In this document: positions 1-9,972 of the stretch, piece by piece | Layout: every line of letters starts with the position of its first letter | How positions within the stretch are numbered: the stretch's first letter is position 1 | NCBI GenBank assembly: GCA_018398765.1 | Contig: JAHBMJ010000298.1 | Coordinates: 30,001 to 49,658, forward strand | Reading direction: 5' to 3' | Source of the DNA: Chromera velia | Lineage: Eukaryota > Sar > Chromeraceae | DNA: 19,658 nt | The notes under the pieces: model-generated | Seen by the model: only the letters and a program-made list of their open reading frames with translations | Told to the model about the DNA's origin: nothing | Databases searched by the model: none | Translations under genes and position numbers: made by a program

Positions 1-1231
1 TCAAGGAGGTAGTCAAAAAAATCTAGATGCGAAAGCTGATAAGCAGAAAAGTTTTCTCCCATTGATGCAAGTCAATCAGATTAACGTACGCAAAGGTATT
101 ATTACCACTGCCTCACCGGCAATGCCAACCTGCTAGGCCTTTCCTCGAAAAGCCTGTTTTAGGGACGTCGGCTTGCTCGGGGTCTGCAGAAGCATACCCT
201 CCCTACCTGAGACTGGCAGCAGGGTCCATCATTGGACGGCTGCAAGCTTCCCAATACAAGGTTTTACGTTTCCTCAGCTTTTTCATTAACCTTTCGTACC
301 CCCCAAAAAGAAAAAACGAGACCGAAATGCTAGACAGAAAGAGTAATAGAGAGCAGGATACAGTCACTGGTAGGCCTGTGCGGTATCTGTGTAGTCACAT
401 ATATGCAGGCATCTCCACGCCGATGCATAACATTATGCTTGCAGTTGTTTATACTTTTCTGGAGTCCTACTCTGTGGTACTGCCCTTTGAGCCTTTGCAT
501 GCGCCGTGACTGAGTGAGCCAGCATGCCGTCCTATATTCTGCTGCCGTACTTTGCTTTGTATGTGTTGTGCGCGCATCGGTCGAAGTCGAGTCTGACCTT
601 CGCAATGTTCGTATTCAAGCAATGTCACTTGAGCAACAGATAGGATCGTTTAAAGTTAATGTCTGTTTATCATAGATCGTGAGTCTGAGACTCTAAGAGA
701 GAGGAACAGAGAGAAGCATAAGTAGAATTTGTGCAATGATAGAATGAACTCAACTGATGGGAATCTCAGATCGCTCTAGAGCTAAACCTTCTGTAAACTG
801 TTGCCTGAATAAGTGTTGCTCACGTTCCTTCTCTAGATCTTCCTAAAATTCTTATCCTCGCTTTACCTTCTGTCTGGACGCCATAAAGTGGCCGGACAGG
901 AGGAACAAAGCACTTTACTCTTTTTTTATCCTCATCTCCCTCTCTTTTGCTCTCCTACTTCTCACTCCTGCTTTGTTTTCCCCTCTCTGTCTTTTTTCCT
1001 CCTCCGAGGCGCCGGCCTTGCACCAATGTACACCAATGCGGCAAAGTCAGACAAGCAAACGCGGCTACATGGAGGCAAAAGTAAAGGAAATACACTTTCA
1101 ACAACATACCCCGCATGACTGCTGCTATAAAAAAGACAGCCATAGCGAGAAGCCAGAGAAACAAATGGCCGAAACTGGGAAAAGAAAAGGGCAGACCGAT
1201 CGACCTTTTACAGAGTAACAAACAGACTCAG
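1..1231 (+). repeat. Dispersed repeat copy A (modules X+Y+Z)
   Basis: Copy A is the fullest of three related copies here. Positions 1-453 (module X) match the reverse complement of about 8229-8668. Positions about 460-912 (module Y) match 8815-9258 in direct orientation. Positions about 912-1231 (module Z) match both the reverse complement of 7857-8228 and 9258-9629. Identity is high by eye, with scattered substitutions. Copy A lacks a short stretch near 1110 (about 17 nt) that copies B and C both keep. No convincing protein is encoded; the short open frames differ between copies. The left edge coincides with the window start, so the repeat may extend further left. The family is unknown and no terminal signature was seen. 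Confidence 0.85.
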
Positions 1232-2207
1232 TGAACACTCAGCTTGATGAGTGTCGACTCTCATGTACTTTCTGTGATGGAGATCCGTGGAGATCAGATC
1301 TATCTTTTTGCGCAACAGTAGAAAACCGATTGTAACGATATGGACACGGTCAGGCAGAGACAGTGAGTAGGGGAATTCAGTGTCCCTTTGCATCCCAAGC
1401 TGCCTGGGGTCCTCTTTCAGAAATGTTTTTCGAGTCTGATCCTGGACTTTGCCTTTGTCTTTGGGTGGAGAGCCCGAAGATCGTTGGAGGTCGCCAAAGC
1501 CGATGGTGGAGACGTTGCTTGATGTTACTCGGGACTTTGAAGAGCCTGATTTTATTGAGAATGCCGCCTACGAGAAGATCGTAATCCAAATAGCCAGTAG
1601 AGTGCTTTGTTTATGTCTTTTGATTCTGTAACTGTCTTCGTCTTCCGGACGAGTGTCGGCTGATCACTTTCACTTGTCTTTGCTGTTGGTTGTTTGCTTG
1701 TCTGCGCAAGGCTGACCACCTTTGTGGTATGTAAACACCTCCAGCGTGTCTAGGTCTGTCTAGACTGGTCTTCCGACAGCGTCTAAACATAAAAAGACGC
1801 CTTTCGTCTCTCTATGTGTCTGCAAGATTATCACTTTCTTCCGAGAGAGAGCTTGTCGCTTCTAGCTGTCCGTCTGTCATGTGGATCGTTCGATGAGTGG
1901 CCGTTCGATCGGGTGTGTGAGACTTTGCATACGCATTAAACAGACAGAAGGGACAGGTGGTGGCATACCATATAGACAAACGCAGTGACGGCCGGTGTGC
2001 CAGCTGGGGAAGGCCTTCTGCTCTGGGACCCCAACGCGGCAAGCCTGGAGTAGGAAGGAAGGGGAAGTAAGGAAGGGGTACAAAATGATATCGAGCCTGC
2101 CCTTGACGGCAAGAGAGGCAGAAGGGTCGCAGCAGACCTACTGAGAGACAGAGTAGGGCACACGGCGGCTGCCGCCTCGTCTCTCGCCAGCGTCGGCACA
2201 TTTTCAA
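1232..2207. other. Unassigned DNA between repeat A and the purine tract
   Basis: No gene can be supported here. The best coding-like stretch is plus strand 1449-1631, which includes an ATG at 1503 followed by an acidic peptide (VETLLDVTRDFEEPDF...). It could be one exon, but no splice-consistent partner was found. The remaining open frames are short and compositional. Confidence 0.4.
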
Positions 2208-2312
2208 CTAATAGGGAAGGGCAAGAGGGGGTTGTGGGGGAAGGGAAGGGAAGGGGAGGGAGAAGGGGGGGGAAAGGGGAAGAAGGGGTGAAAAGGGGGG
2301 ACAAAGGGGAAC
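2208..2312. other. Polypurine tract, left half
   Basis: The plus strand is almost uninterrupted G and A, with many runs of three to seven Gs. The tract stops at the transposon at 2321 and resumes at 5863-5930 on its other side, so it was probably one purine tract before the insertion. Such tracts can form triplex DNA and are common in low-complexity eukaryotic spacers. Confidence 0.75.
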
Positions 2313-2320
2313 TTCAAGAA
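2313..2320. repeat. Target site duplication, left (TTCAAGAA)
   Basis: This abuts the left TIR and matches TTCAAGGA at 5859-5866 in 7 of 8 positions; the first six bases are identical. Confidence 0.6.
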
Positions 2321-2366
2321 CTGACTGTACTGACAATTGAAACTTTTATACTAGAAAGTGACTTTT
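2321..2366 (+). repeat. Left terminal inverted repeat
   Basis: It pairs with the reverse complement of 5813-5858 with three mismatches. An AT-rich subterminal zone follows. Confidence 0.85.
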
Positions 2367-3705
2367 AATTTTCTATATATCACACTAAATTTTACATAAA
2401 AAACTAAGTCTTTAAAGCACTTAGAATGATTCTATTTATTGTTTTTTACCTGCATGAAAGTATGAACAACAGTTCAACAACTTTTAAAGATAAGGTTTAA
2501 TGGGTTTGTGGTGTGTATGTTAGAAATTGTTGGACGTGAGTGAGGTAAAAGAGTTATAGTATGTTGATATGTCGGAGAGTGATTGCAGACTCTGCAGGCA
2601 TGTGACAATGCGCAGTGTAATGCACAAACAAGCTGACTTTTACTTTTAATGGAATATGCCGAATCCGTACACTGATGTAAGGAGGGAGCACACAGCGGGC
2701 AACCCCCATGAAAGGTAAAAATGAATGTCCGCAAACAGATCTGCCGATTTAACACCCACAAAAAGCAGTTCAACCAAACAAATGTTAAGCACTATGACCG
2801 TATAAGAGGTAAATGCTTAGCTTCTGAAAGCCTGATCGATCCATGGCCTCTAGCCAGAGGGCCTTGCCCATGACCGGCCATCATAGCGTTCTTGTTTTTT
2901 CTGGGTGAGGCCCGGCACTGGCCACTGGGTCTTAGTCCACCCAGGAGCCCTACCTCCAAATTCTTGTGCAAACAAGAGCTGCGCCTCACTCCCACAACTT
3001 CAGATCACCCGAGATTACCAGCCGTAATGCTCTCTCATGAAACCTAAGCACCGACAAACAGTCCTCCGAGAAACTTTAAGGCTCAGTCTGACCTGCAGCA
3101 CAGATATGCAAAAATTCATAAAGTGGCTCACCTTCTGGCCACCCAGAGCTAGCCACCTCATCCAGAAAGCCTTTCCAGCTCATCATCTAGAGCTTGTAAG
3201 AGCGCACGCACAGAAAGGATTCAATGGAAGCTTTACTGGGGCAACTTCGTAGGCCCGTTTACGTGGAGACGGGCCGTGCCCTTCGTGATGGAAGATCGAA
3301 ATTGCCCTCTCAGGGCAACCAGTAGAGTGAATGTCATAAACCCAAGAAAAAGCAAAGAAACCAATCCTCTGGGCTTTCGATAAACCCTACTTTCATCGCT
3401 GGAGAGCAAGTCTGTGTGATGGGAGAGAGGCGGCACTAGGTCTTGCTCTGATTGACTTGAAACATTCGACAGAAAGCCGATTTTGGGAGCCGATTTTAGA
3501 TTGGCCAACCATGTGATGGCCCTGGAAGGCAAGCTACGCGTTGCGGGCCAGGGCCCGGCCGGCCACCAAGGCCAAAAAGCACTTCCCGGCTGCGCGCTGA
3601 CCCATTAAAATGCCGATCTGAAAAATTTTCAGTCAGGTCTTCAGAAAGTTCTCCTCCACTCAGAAAGTCGGGTCAACAGAATGGGCCTCTATCCACAAAA
3701 TCTCG

Positions 3706-3746
3706 TTGTCAAGCGTTCCATTAGATTGTATTGGAAGGCTTGACAA
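3706..3746. repeat. Hairpin inside the transposon
   Basis: TTGTCAAGC at 3706-3714 is the exact reverse complement of GCTTGACAA at 3738-3746. An inner TTCCA/TGGAA pair extends the stem. No gene overlaps it convincingly. Confidence 0.7.
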
Positions 3747-3789
3747 TAACGAAATCGTCTTCAACTTGTTATTCCAGAACCTTATTTTT

Positions 3790-3825
3790 GGAGGGGTTAC
3801 AGATTCCGGAGTTTTGTACCCCTCC
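3790..3825. repeat. Hairpin with GGAGGGGT stem
   Basis: GGAGGGGT (3790-3797) pairs exactly with ACCCCTCC (3818-3825). The right side, TTGTACCCCT, resembles the GTACCCCT modules of the palindrome at 3972-4220, so it may be a diverged relative. Confidence 0.6.
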
Positions 3826-3971
3826 GGTATCTATGTTGGCTGGACACCTCTGGTTGCTCATGGGAGTGGTTGCCTTGGTGCAAAGGAGTTGTCCGACAAC
3901 TAGAAGGGTTGCCAGACTGGTTTGGGTCGCTTAATCAGGTCAGTTCGTTTTGTCTTGTTCCACCAGCAACA

Positions 3972-4220
3972 GGGGGGGGTGGACCCTCTCGCAGGGGTAC
4001 AAAACAACCCAATTTCGTACCCCTGGTAGAGGGGGGGGGTCCGACCTGCTCTACAGGTTTGCCTCCAAAATGTGTCTAGGAAACACTCCTAGACACATTT
4101 TGGAGGCAAACCTGGAGAGCAGGTCGGACCCCCCCCCTCCACCAGGGGTNNNNNNCCCCCCTCCACCAGGGGTACGAAATTGGGTTGTTTCGTACCCCTG
4201 CGAGAGGGTCCACCCCCCCC
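3972..4220. repeat. Long foldback palindrome with nested hairpins
   Basis: The left arm (about 3972-4080) and right arm (about 4088-4220) are near-perfect reverse complements around a 7-nt loop (AAACACT, 4081-4087). Each arm is itself an inverted repeat: a GGACCCTCTCGCAGGGGTAC module faces a GTACCCCTGGTAGAGG module across a short AT-rich spacer, giving four related modules in all. The right arm contains the N gap, and removing the gap duplication restores full complementarity with the left arm. It could be a small foldback or MITE-like insertion inside the larger transposon. The open frames that cross it are artefacts of the arms. Confidence 0.85.
4150..4155. other. Assembly gap (six Ns), probably spurious
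   Basis: The 18 nt after the gap (4156-4173, CCCCCCTCCACCAGGGGT) repeat the 18 nt just before it (4132-4149). The uninterrupted opposite palindrome arm has only one copy. The two contig ends therefore overlap, and the gap and one copy are scaffold artefacts. Confidence 0.85.
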
Positions 4221-4589
4221 TCCCAGTGAAGGAATTAAAAAAATCTTGTTTACAGAGATGAGCTTTCTTGGTGCATGCAGAAGGCTTTGTATGATGTCTG
4301 TAAGTGTTCCTGTGTGGTTGCAACCTGGCCATTGTGGTTGCTGAGCGACTGACCGGTCTGCCCTCGGCAAGGTAAAAAACTGCCGTCTCCCTTTGCCTGT
4401 GTTGCTCACCCCTGCCCCCCTCCTCTGCTCTTTGCAGGTCGTGGGTCTCTTCCAGGAGATGCTTGTTTTGTGTCCTAGTCCTTCTTCAACTCCTCCAGAG
4501 GTAGGTCTTTGCATTTTTGTTAAGGCTGCAGTCTTCAGACTGCGAAAGGGAGTAGCGCCCCTACGTGCCGAGCCTGTGTTTTTTTCTAC

Positions 4590-5320
4590 CTGCCTGACTG
4601 CCTCCAAAATTTCGCCATTCTTGCCTGCTTGACTGCCCTCTAGCTTTCAGCCTTTCTGTCTGGCTAAATGTCTTCCCAATTTTAGCCTTTCCGCCCGCCT
4701 TATTGCCTTCCTAATTTTGGCCTTCGCCGCGCTCCCAATTTCGGTCTTCCTGCCTGCCCGATTGCCTTCCCAATTTCAGCCTTTTTGCCTGCCTGACTGC
4801 CTTCCAGAGTTTTACATTCCTGCCATGCTGACTGCTTTCCCATTTCGGCCTTCTTGCCTGCCTGACTGCCCTTCAAATTTCGGTCTTTCTATCTGCCTCA
4901 ATGCTTTCTAAATTTCAGCCTTTCTGTCTGCCTGACTGACTTCACAATTTCGGCCTTCCTGCCTATCCGGTTGCCTTCCCAATTTCGGCTTTCCTGCCTG
5001 CCTGATTGCTTTCCCTATTTTGGCCTTCCTTCCTGCCTAAGTTTCCTCCTAACGCTTCCTAATTTCGGTCATTCTGCTTGCCCAATGGCCTTCCTAATTT
5101 TGTTCTTCCTGCTGGCCCGACTGTCTTCCTAAGTTCGGCCTTCTTGTATATCTGACTGCCTCCCAGAGTTCGTTCTTTCTGCCTACATGCCTGCCTTCCA
5201 ATTTTGGTCTTCTTGGCAGCCTGACTGCCTTCCAATTTCAGTTTTCCTTCCCGCCTGATTGCCTTCCCGATTTCGGCCTTCCTGCCCGTCCGATTGCTTT
5301 CCCAATTTCGGTCTTCCTAC
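4590..5320 (+). repeat. Degenerate 35-bp minisatellite, about 20 units
   Basis: The repeating unit runs roughly TTCCCAATTTCGGCCTTCCT followed by GCCTGCCTGACTGCC, 35 nt in total, with substitutions and small indels in most units. The plus strand is pyrimidine-rich. Open frames here, such as 4717-4911, follow from the repeat composition and are not counted as genes. Confidence 0.85.
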
Positions 5321-5476
5321 TTTCATGTATCATTCTGATACAAATTAAAGATACAAGTTGTGTTTGCATGTATACTTTTATATGTATTCTGGCGATTCGA
5401 CTGACTTTCTGTTTGTGTGCACGTATTTCTGCAGGTGGCGTTCACGGGTGTGTTTGATATATACTGAGATGCCCCC

Positions 5477-5477
<1 letters not shown>

Positions 5478-5507
<30 letters not shown>
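5478..5507 (+). repeat. C30 homopolymer
   Basis: Thirty consecutive Cs follow GCCCCCT. Length in the assembly is unreliable for a homopolymer of this size. It lies inside the transposon, between the minisatellite and the right AT-rich end. Confidence 0.9.
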
Positions 5508-5508
<1 letters not shown>

Positions 5509-5812
5509 CCGTTGAGCAGTGCCTCATATGAATTAAAAACAAAACAGTTATGATCATGAGAAGAAATGCTTCAATCAGATCGATTCAGAGCCATTCAGAT
5601 GCATTTTTTATGATGTTTTCGTCTTAGTGTTAATTTACGATGATAGGTACCAGACAATTTATAGTTTTGAAAAAATATATACTCTATATACACATTTTTT
5701 TATTTCATTTTTTAAACATCTTACTAAGCTTAAATAGTCTTAAATAAATTATGAAAATTAATTAGTTTAAAGGTTAAACTATCTATTTTAATGTTTTAAA
5801 AACTAAATTTTT

Positions 5813-5858
5813 CAAAGTCACTTTCCAGTACAAAAGTTTCAATTGTCAGTACAGTCAG
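5813..5858 (-). repeat. Right terminal inverted repeat
   Basis: This is the inverted partner of 2321-2366. It is preceded by about 170 bp of AT-rich subterminal sequence. Confidence 0.85.
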
Positions 5859-5866
5859 TTCAAGGA
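5859..5866. repeat. Target site duplication, right (TTCAAGGA)
   Basis: The partner of 2313-2320, with one mismatch. The purine tract resumes immediately afterwards. Confidence 0.6.
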
Positions 5867-5930
5867 AAAGGGAGGGGAAAAAGGGGGGAAAGAGGGGGAG
5901 GGGGGGGTTGTTTCGGAGTGGGGGGGGCGA
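5863..5930. other. Polypurine tract, right half
   Basis: A G/A-rich plus strand continues the composition seen at 2208-2312, which supports the transposon having split one tract. Confidence 0.7.
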
Positions 5931-7856
5931 ATCGAATCGAGGCTGGCCGAGAGCATGCGAAGTACTAACGACTGAATGTGACTGGAACGTCTTTTATCCG
6001 GAATTGAGGGTAACCCCCGTTCATGACAGTGTGTCAAAAGGAGCAGCAAGGGGATGAAACGAGACAGAAAGAAGAGACGAGATAGAAAGAAACCAGCGGG
6101 ACAGTCTACAATATGTCCGGTCTCTTCCTTCCCTCCCTTTATACAGCCACTAACACGCGCGAAATGTGTTTGTGCTCGATAAGATGGCCGAGCCCTTCTA
6201 TCAATGAGAACTCGAAGTCGATCGCCTACCCCTACGTTAGCTGCATATGAGATGCGGGCAGAGGACTGTCTGATTGCCACTGCTATGCATTTATGCCTGC
6301 GCATGCCCACGACTGCTTAACACCGCCTTGCGCCCCTGCATTGAACTCGGGAGAAGGATTGAGCTCATTGCAAATCTGAGCATCAAAGAGGCAGACTACG
6401 AGAATGACAAGTCGAGCACTGCACGTGCTGCGTATTCGGAACTTCTGGAACTCCCTTAGAAGAGTAATCATTCTTCTCTCGCGGCTTTTTTTGGCTTTGT
6501 TTTACACGTGGCTTGGGAGTCAGACCCCTCGTATGGCTGAGAGCACGAGCGCACGAGGGGGTGCCTTCATTCGTTGTCTCCTTCTCATTTCCTTCTGCTG
6601 ATTTAAAATATTTCGGGTTATCCCTGGCTTCCTCTTTAATTTAAGAAAAAGAGACTGGAAGAGGCGGAGAGAAAATGAGTAGAGGAGGAGCAAAGAGAGA
6701 AGAAATCTTTAACGAGATGTCTGGTTCAACGAGAAAAGAAGAAAAAGCAAGGAGACAGCCCGTGCATGTCTCTGTGTCCCTTATATATCTTCTCCCTGCA
6801 GGGGGATGCCAGTGCTTTGGAGGCCCTCTGGGTTCTCTGGGTATCGCCCCTCCCTCTCGTAGCACGGGAGTTGATGGGGGCCTTGGTGGAGCCAGCCGTC
6901 TCTACGTGAGCATCTGCGTGGAGCCAGACGGTGTACTGCCAGGCGTCTCCCTCCGATAGGTCTGACCGGCTGCCGTTCATGGCCGTTGATTCGTTGATAT
7001 CTGTTGTCTTGATTTGCCCTTCCCTGCCTCTGTCACTCACTTTCTGTCCGTCTCTCACCTCACGTCAGAATGCTTTGTTTGTTGTGTCTCTCTCTTATAT
7101 ATCGCCAGTTCTTTCGGTTGTTTGCCCCGGTCTGTATCCATTGTGTTGGGTCGATCTACAGTGTTGGTGACAACGAGCGAAGAGATATGCATACAGTCTT
7201 TAGGAAGGAAGTGAAATAGAAGAGAGAGGAGGAAATGATGTAGATAGATATGTGTGAGGCTTTCTGCTGCCGCCCTCTAGTTTTGCCGTCTCTTCATATT
7301 TTGTTCGAACCTCCATCTGCCCGTCACTTGCATTCAGAAAAAAGAAGTGGAAGGGGATCTCTTACAAGCGTACTATTCTGTCTATTGTCTGCTTCCTTCC
7401 AGCAAACCGGTCTGAGAAAGAGAGAGAGAAAGTGAAAGAAGGCGAAACGAAGTCGGGAAACGGAGTTGGCTACCTTTTTTCTTCCGCCAGTTCTGCCTCT
7501 TTCTTTTCGATCACTTTATCGTTGGTGGTGTTCGATCTGCGTCTTTGTTTTGAGACCACGGAGGTGTGGGAGGTGCAACTTTATTTTTCCGTCCCGCTTC
7601 AAGGGAAACGAAGGCAGCATGAAAGAGAAACGAGAGAAAAGGGAAACGGTGGAACTGCGTAAGAGTTTGGAGAGTGAGGATTTATCGGAATGAGCTTGTC
7701 TGTTCCTCTTAGAATTTTTGTGTTGGCTCCATCTCCGCTTTCTAATCTACCACCTTCTGGTGCCCTCTAATACTATTCCATTTACGAATGTGAAGATCTA
7801 ATGTGGTGGGAGCGTGTACGCATGCATGTGCATGCCTGAGTTTTCGACCCGCGACT
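5931..7856. other. Unassigned DNA, no supported gene
   Basis: About 1.9 kb with alternating purine- and pyrimidine-rich patches. Open frames on both strands are 60-150 codons, overlap one another and show no family features. The plus-strand frame 6675-6959 has a reasonable ATG context (GAGAAAATGAG) and a charged start but turns into low-complexity sequence, so it is not called. Confidence 0.5.
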
Positions 7857-8668
7857 TTCTTGGTTGGCCGTATGTGTTCCTCTGAGTATGTTTGTTACTC
7901 TGTAAAAGGTCGATCAGTCTGCCCTTTTCTTTTCCCAGTTTTGGCCGTTTGCTTCTCTGGCTTCTCGCTGTGGCTGTCTTTTCTACTGGATGCATTGAAA
8001 CGAACTCTTGTCATACGGGATGTGTTGTTGAGCTAGGTTATTGAAAGTGTATTTCCTTTACTTTTGCCTCCATATAGCCGCGTTTGCTCGTCTAACTTTG
8101 CTGCATTGGTGCGAGGCCGGCGTCTTGGAGGAAGAAAAAAATGGAAAAAAGACAGAGAGGGGAAAGCAAAGCGGGAGTAAGAAGTAGAAGAGCAAAAGAG
8201 AGGGAGTTGAGGGGAAAAAAAGAGTAAAGTAAACGACTGCAAGCACAATGCTATGTATCGGTGTGGAGATGCATACATGTATGTGACCGCACGGATACCA
8301 CGCAGGCCTGACTGTATCATGTTCTCTGTCGCTCTTTCTGTCTAGCATTTCTGTCTCGTTCTTTCTTTCTGGGGGGTACGAAAGGTTAATGGAGAGCTGG
8401 GAAAGTATAAGACCTTGCAATGGGAAGCTTGCGGCCGTCCAATGACGAACTCTGCTGTTAGGTAGAGAGGATGTGCTTCTGCAGACCCCGAGCAAGCCGA
8501 CGTTCCTAAAACAGGCTTTTCAAGGAAAGGCCTGGCTAGTTGGCGTTGCCGGCGAGGCAGAGGTGATAATACCTTTGCGTACGTTAATCTGATTGACTTA
8601 CATCAATGAGAGGAAACTTTTCTGCTTATCAGCTTTCACGTCTAGATTTTTTTGACTACCTCCTTGAA
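7857..8668 (-). repeat. Dispersed repeat copy B (modules X+Z, inverted)
   Basis: Read on the minus strand, 8668-8229 follows copy A positions 1-453 and then jumps directly to sequence matching copy A 912-1231. Module Y (about 459 bp) is missing. ACTTT lies at both edges of the missing segment in copy A (454-458 and 913-917) and occurs once at the junction in copy B, as expected for a microhomology deletion. The inner end (7857-7887) matches the outer end of copy C (about 9600-9629), so this is a real shared boundary. Copies A and B form a large inverted pair enclosing the transposon. Confidence 0.85.
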
Positions 8669-8814
8669 GGTGTTCTGTTGGTTGCATGGGTTTGCATTGT
8701 ATCTGGTTGGTCATGTTCTTTCACTCGCCTCTTTTTTTTTCCTTTTTGCGCATGCTCGGATGTGTTTGACTGATCGCGAGGACGCAATTTTCCTGTCCAT
8801 GGCTGGGAGGGATC
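8669..8814. other. Unique spacer between repeat copies B and C
   Basis: These 146 bp separate two oppositely oriented repeat copies. A T-rich run lies near 8730. Nothing else was seen. Confidence 0.5.
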
Positions 8815-9629
8815 TGTAGAGTCCTACCGTGTGGTACCACCCTTTGAGCTTTCGTATGCGCCATGACTGAGTAAGCCAGTGTGCCGTGCCACATTCCGCC
8901 ACTGCGCTTTGCTTTGTACGTGTCGTGCGCGCATCGGTCGAAGTCGAGTCTGACCTTCGTAATATTCGCATTTAAGCAATGTTACTTGAGCAACAGATAG
9001 GATCGTTTAAGGCTAATGTCTGTTTGTTATAGATCGTGAGTCTGAGACTCTAAGAGAGAGGAACAGAGAGAAGCATAAGTAGAATTTGTGCAATGATAGA
9101 ATGAACTTAACTGATGGGAATCCCAGATCGCTCTAGAGCTAAACCTTCTGTAAACTGTTGCCTGAATAAGTGTTGTTCACATTCCTTCTCTAGATCTTCC
9201 TAAGATTCTTATCCTCGCTTTACCTTCTGTCTGGACGCCATAAGGTGGCCGGACAGGAGGGATAAAGCACTTTACTCTTTTTTTATCCTCATCTCCCTCT
9301 CTTTTGCTCTCCTACTTCTCACTCCTGCTTTGTTTTCCCCTCTCTGTCTTTTTCTCTCCTCCGAGGCGCCGGCCTTACACCAATGTACACCAATGCGGCA
9401 AAGTCAGACGAGCAAACGCGGCTACATGGAGGCAAAAGTAAAGGAAATACATTCTCAACAACATACCCCGCATGACAAGAGTTCGTTTTGATGCTGCTAT
9501 AAAAAAGATAGCCATAGCGAGAAGCCAGAGAAACAAACAGCCGAAACTGGGAAAAGAAAAGGGCAGACCGATCGACCTTTTACAGAGTAACAAACAGACT
9601 CAGAGGGACACGTGCGGCCAACCAAAGAA
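8815..9629 (+). repeat. Dispersed repeat copy C (modules Y+Z)
   Basis: Positions 8815-9629 follow copy A from about 460 to 1231 in direct orientation and then continue about 27 nt further, matching the end of copy B. Module X is absent. The copy starts within a few bases of the point where copy B loses module Y, so this breakpoint is used twice independently. No protein is supported. Confidence 0.85.
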
Positions 9630-9805
9630 CCCTCGACTTCTGTAGTCGCGCTTCTGTAGTCGCCTCTCACCGCCGCCTAGCAATGATTGCTGCCTCCCGA
9701 CCGCCCGGGGCGCTTTCCCGCCAAGTATTACCCTCGACTTCTGTAGTCGCACTTCTGTAGTCGCCCCTTATACCACCGCCTAGCATTGCCCGACCGCCCG
9801 GGGCC
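9630..9805 (+). repeat. Two-copy 101-bp tandem repeat
   Basis: Unit 1 (9630-9730) and unit 2 (9731 to about 9805) both begin CCCTCGACTTCTGTAGTCGC, repeat CTTCTGTAGTCGC once more, and end with a CCGCCTAGCA...CCCGACCGCCCGGGGC stretch. Unit 2 lacks part of the interior. CGACT-TCTGT-AGTCG is a 5-bp-stem inverted repeat. Confidence 0.8.
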
Positions 9806-9972
9806 TCGGCCACATGTGTGCTTTGCCGGGGCCCCGTTTGGGCCCCGTTTAGGCCAGGTAATAACTGTCTTCCAGGCACTGTTAGTTCGGATTGAACGCT
9901 GACTTTGGTGCGAGCTGTCTGCTGTTTTCGTCATACGTGTCTGTTCTTCTCGTCATACTCTGAACAATCACG

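Larger units (their letters stand above)
2321..5858. mobile_element. Non-autonomous DNA transposon with 46-bp TIRs
   Basis: Positions 2321-2366 and the reverse complement of 5813-5858 match at 43 of 46 positions, starting CTGACTGTACTGACAATTG. The flanks are TTCAAGAA (2313-2320) and TTCAAGGA (5859-5866), an 8-bp target duplication with one mismatch. Because TTC on the right also completes a GAA on the left, the repeat could instead be 3 bp longer with a less certain duplication. The ends are AT-rich. No transposase-sized frame exists inside, so the element is non-autonomous or gutted. Its interior is structural: hairpins near 3706 and 3790, a foldback palindrome at 3972-4220, a 35-bp minisatellite and a C30 run. 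An 8-bp duplication suits hAT, Merlin or some MULE-like superfamilies, and none can be chosen from the termini alone. Confidence 0.8.

Noticed and set aside
3233-3532. 99-codon minus-strand frame inside the large transposon as a transposase remnant
   Set aside because: No transposase motif or other family feature is visible, and it is too short to support.
4089-4607. 172-codon minus-strand frame crossing the N gap
   Set aside because: It reads through the palindrome and a scaffold artefact, so the frame is not real.
9630-9805. CRISPR-like direct repeats
   Set aside because: There are only two units with no regular unique spacers, in a eukaryotic context.
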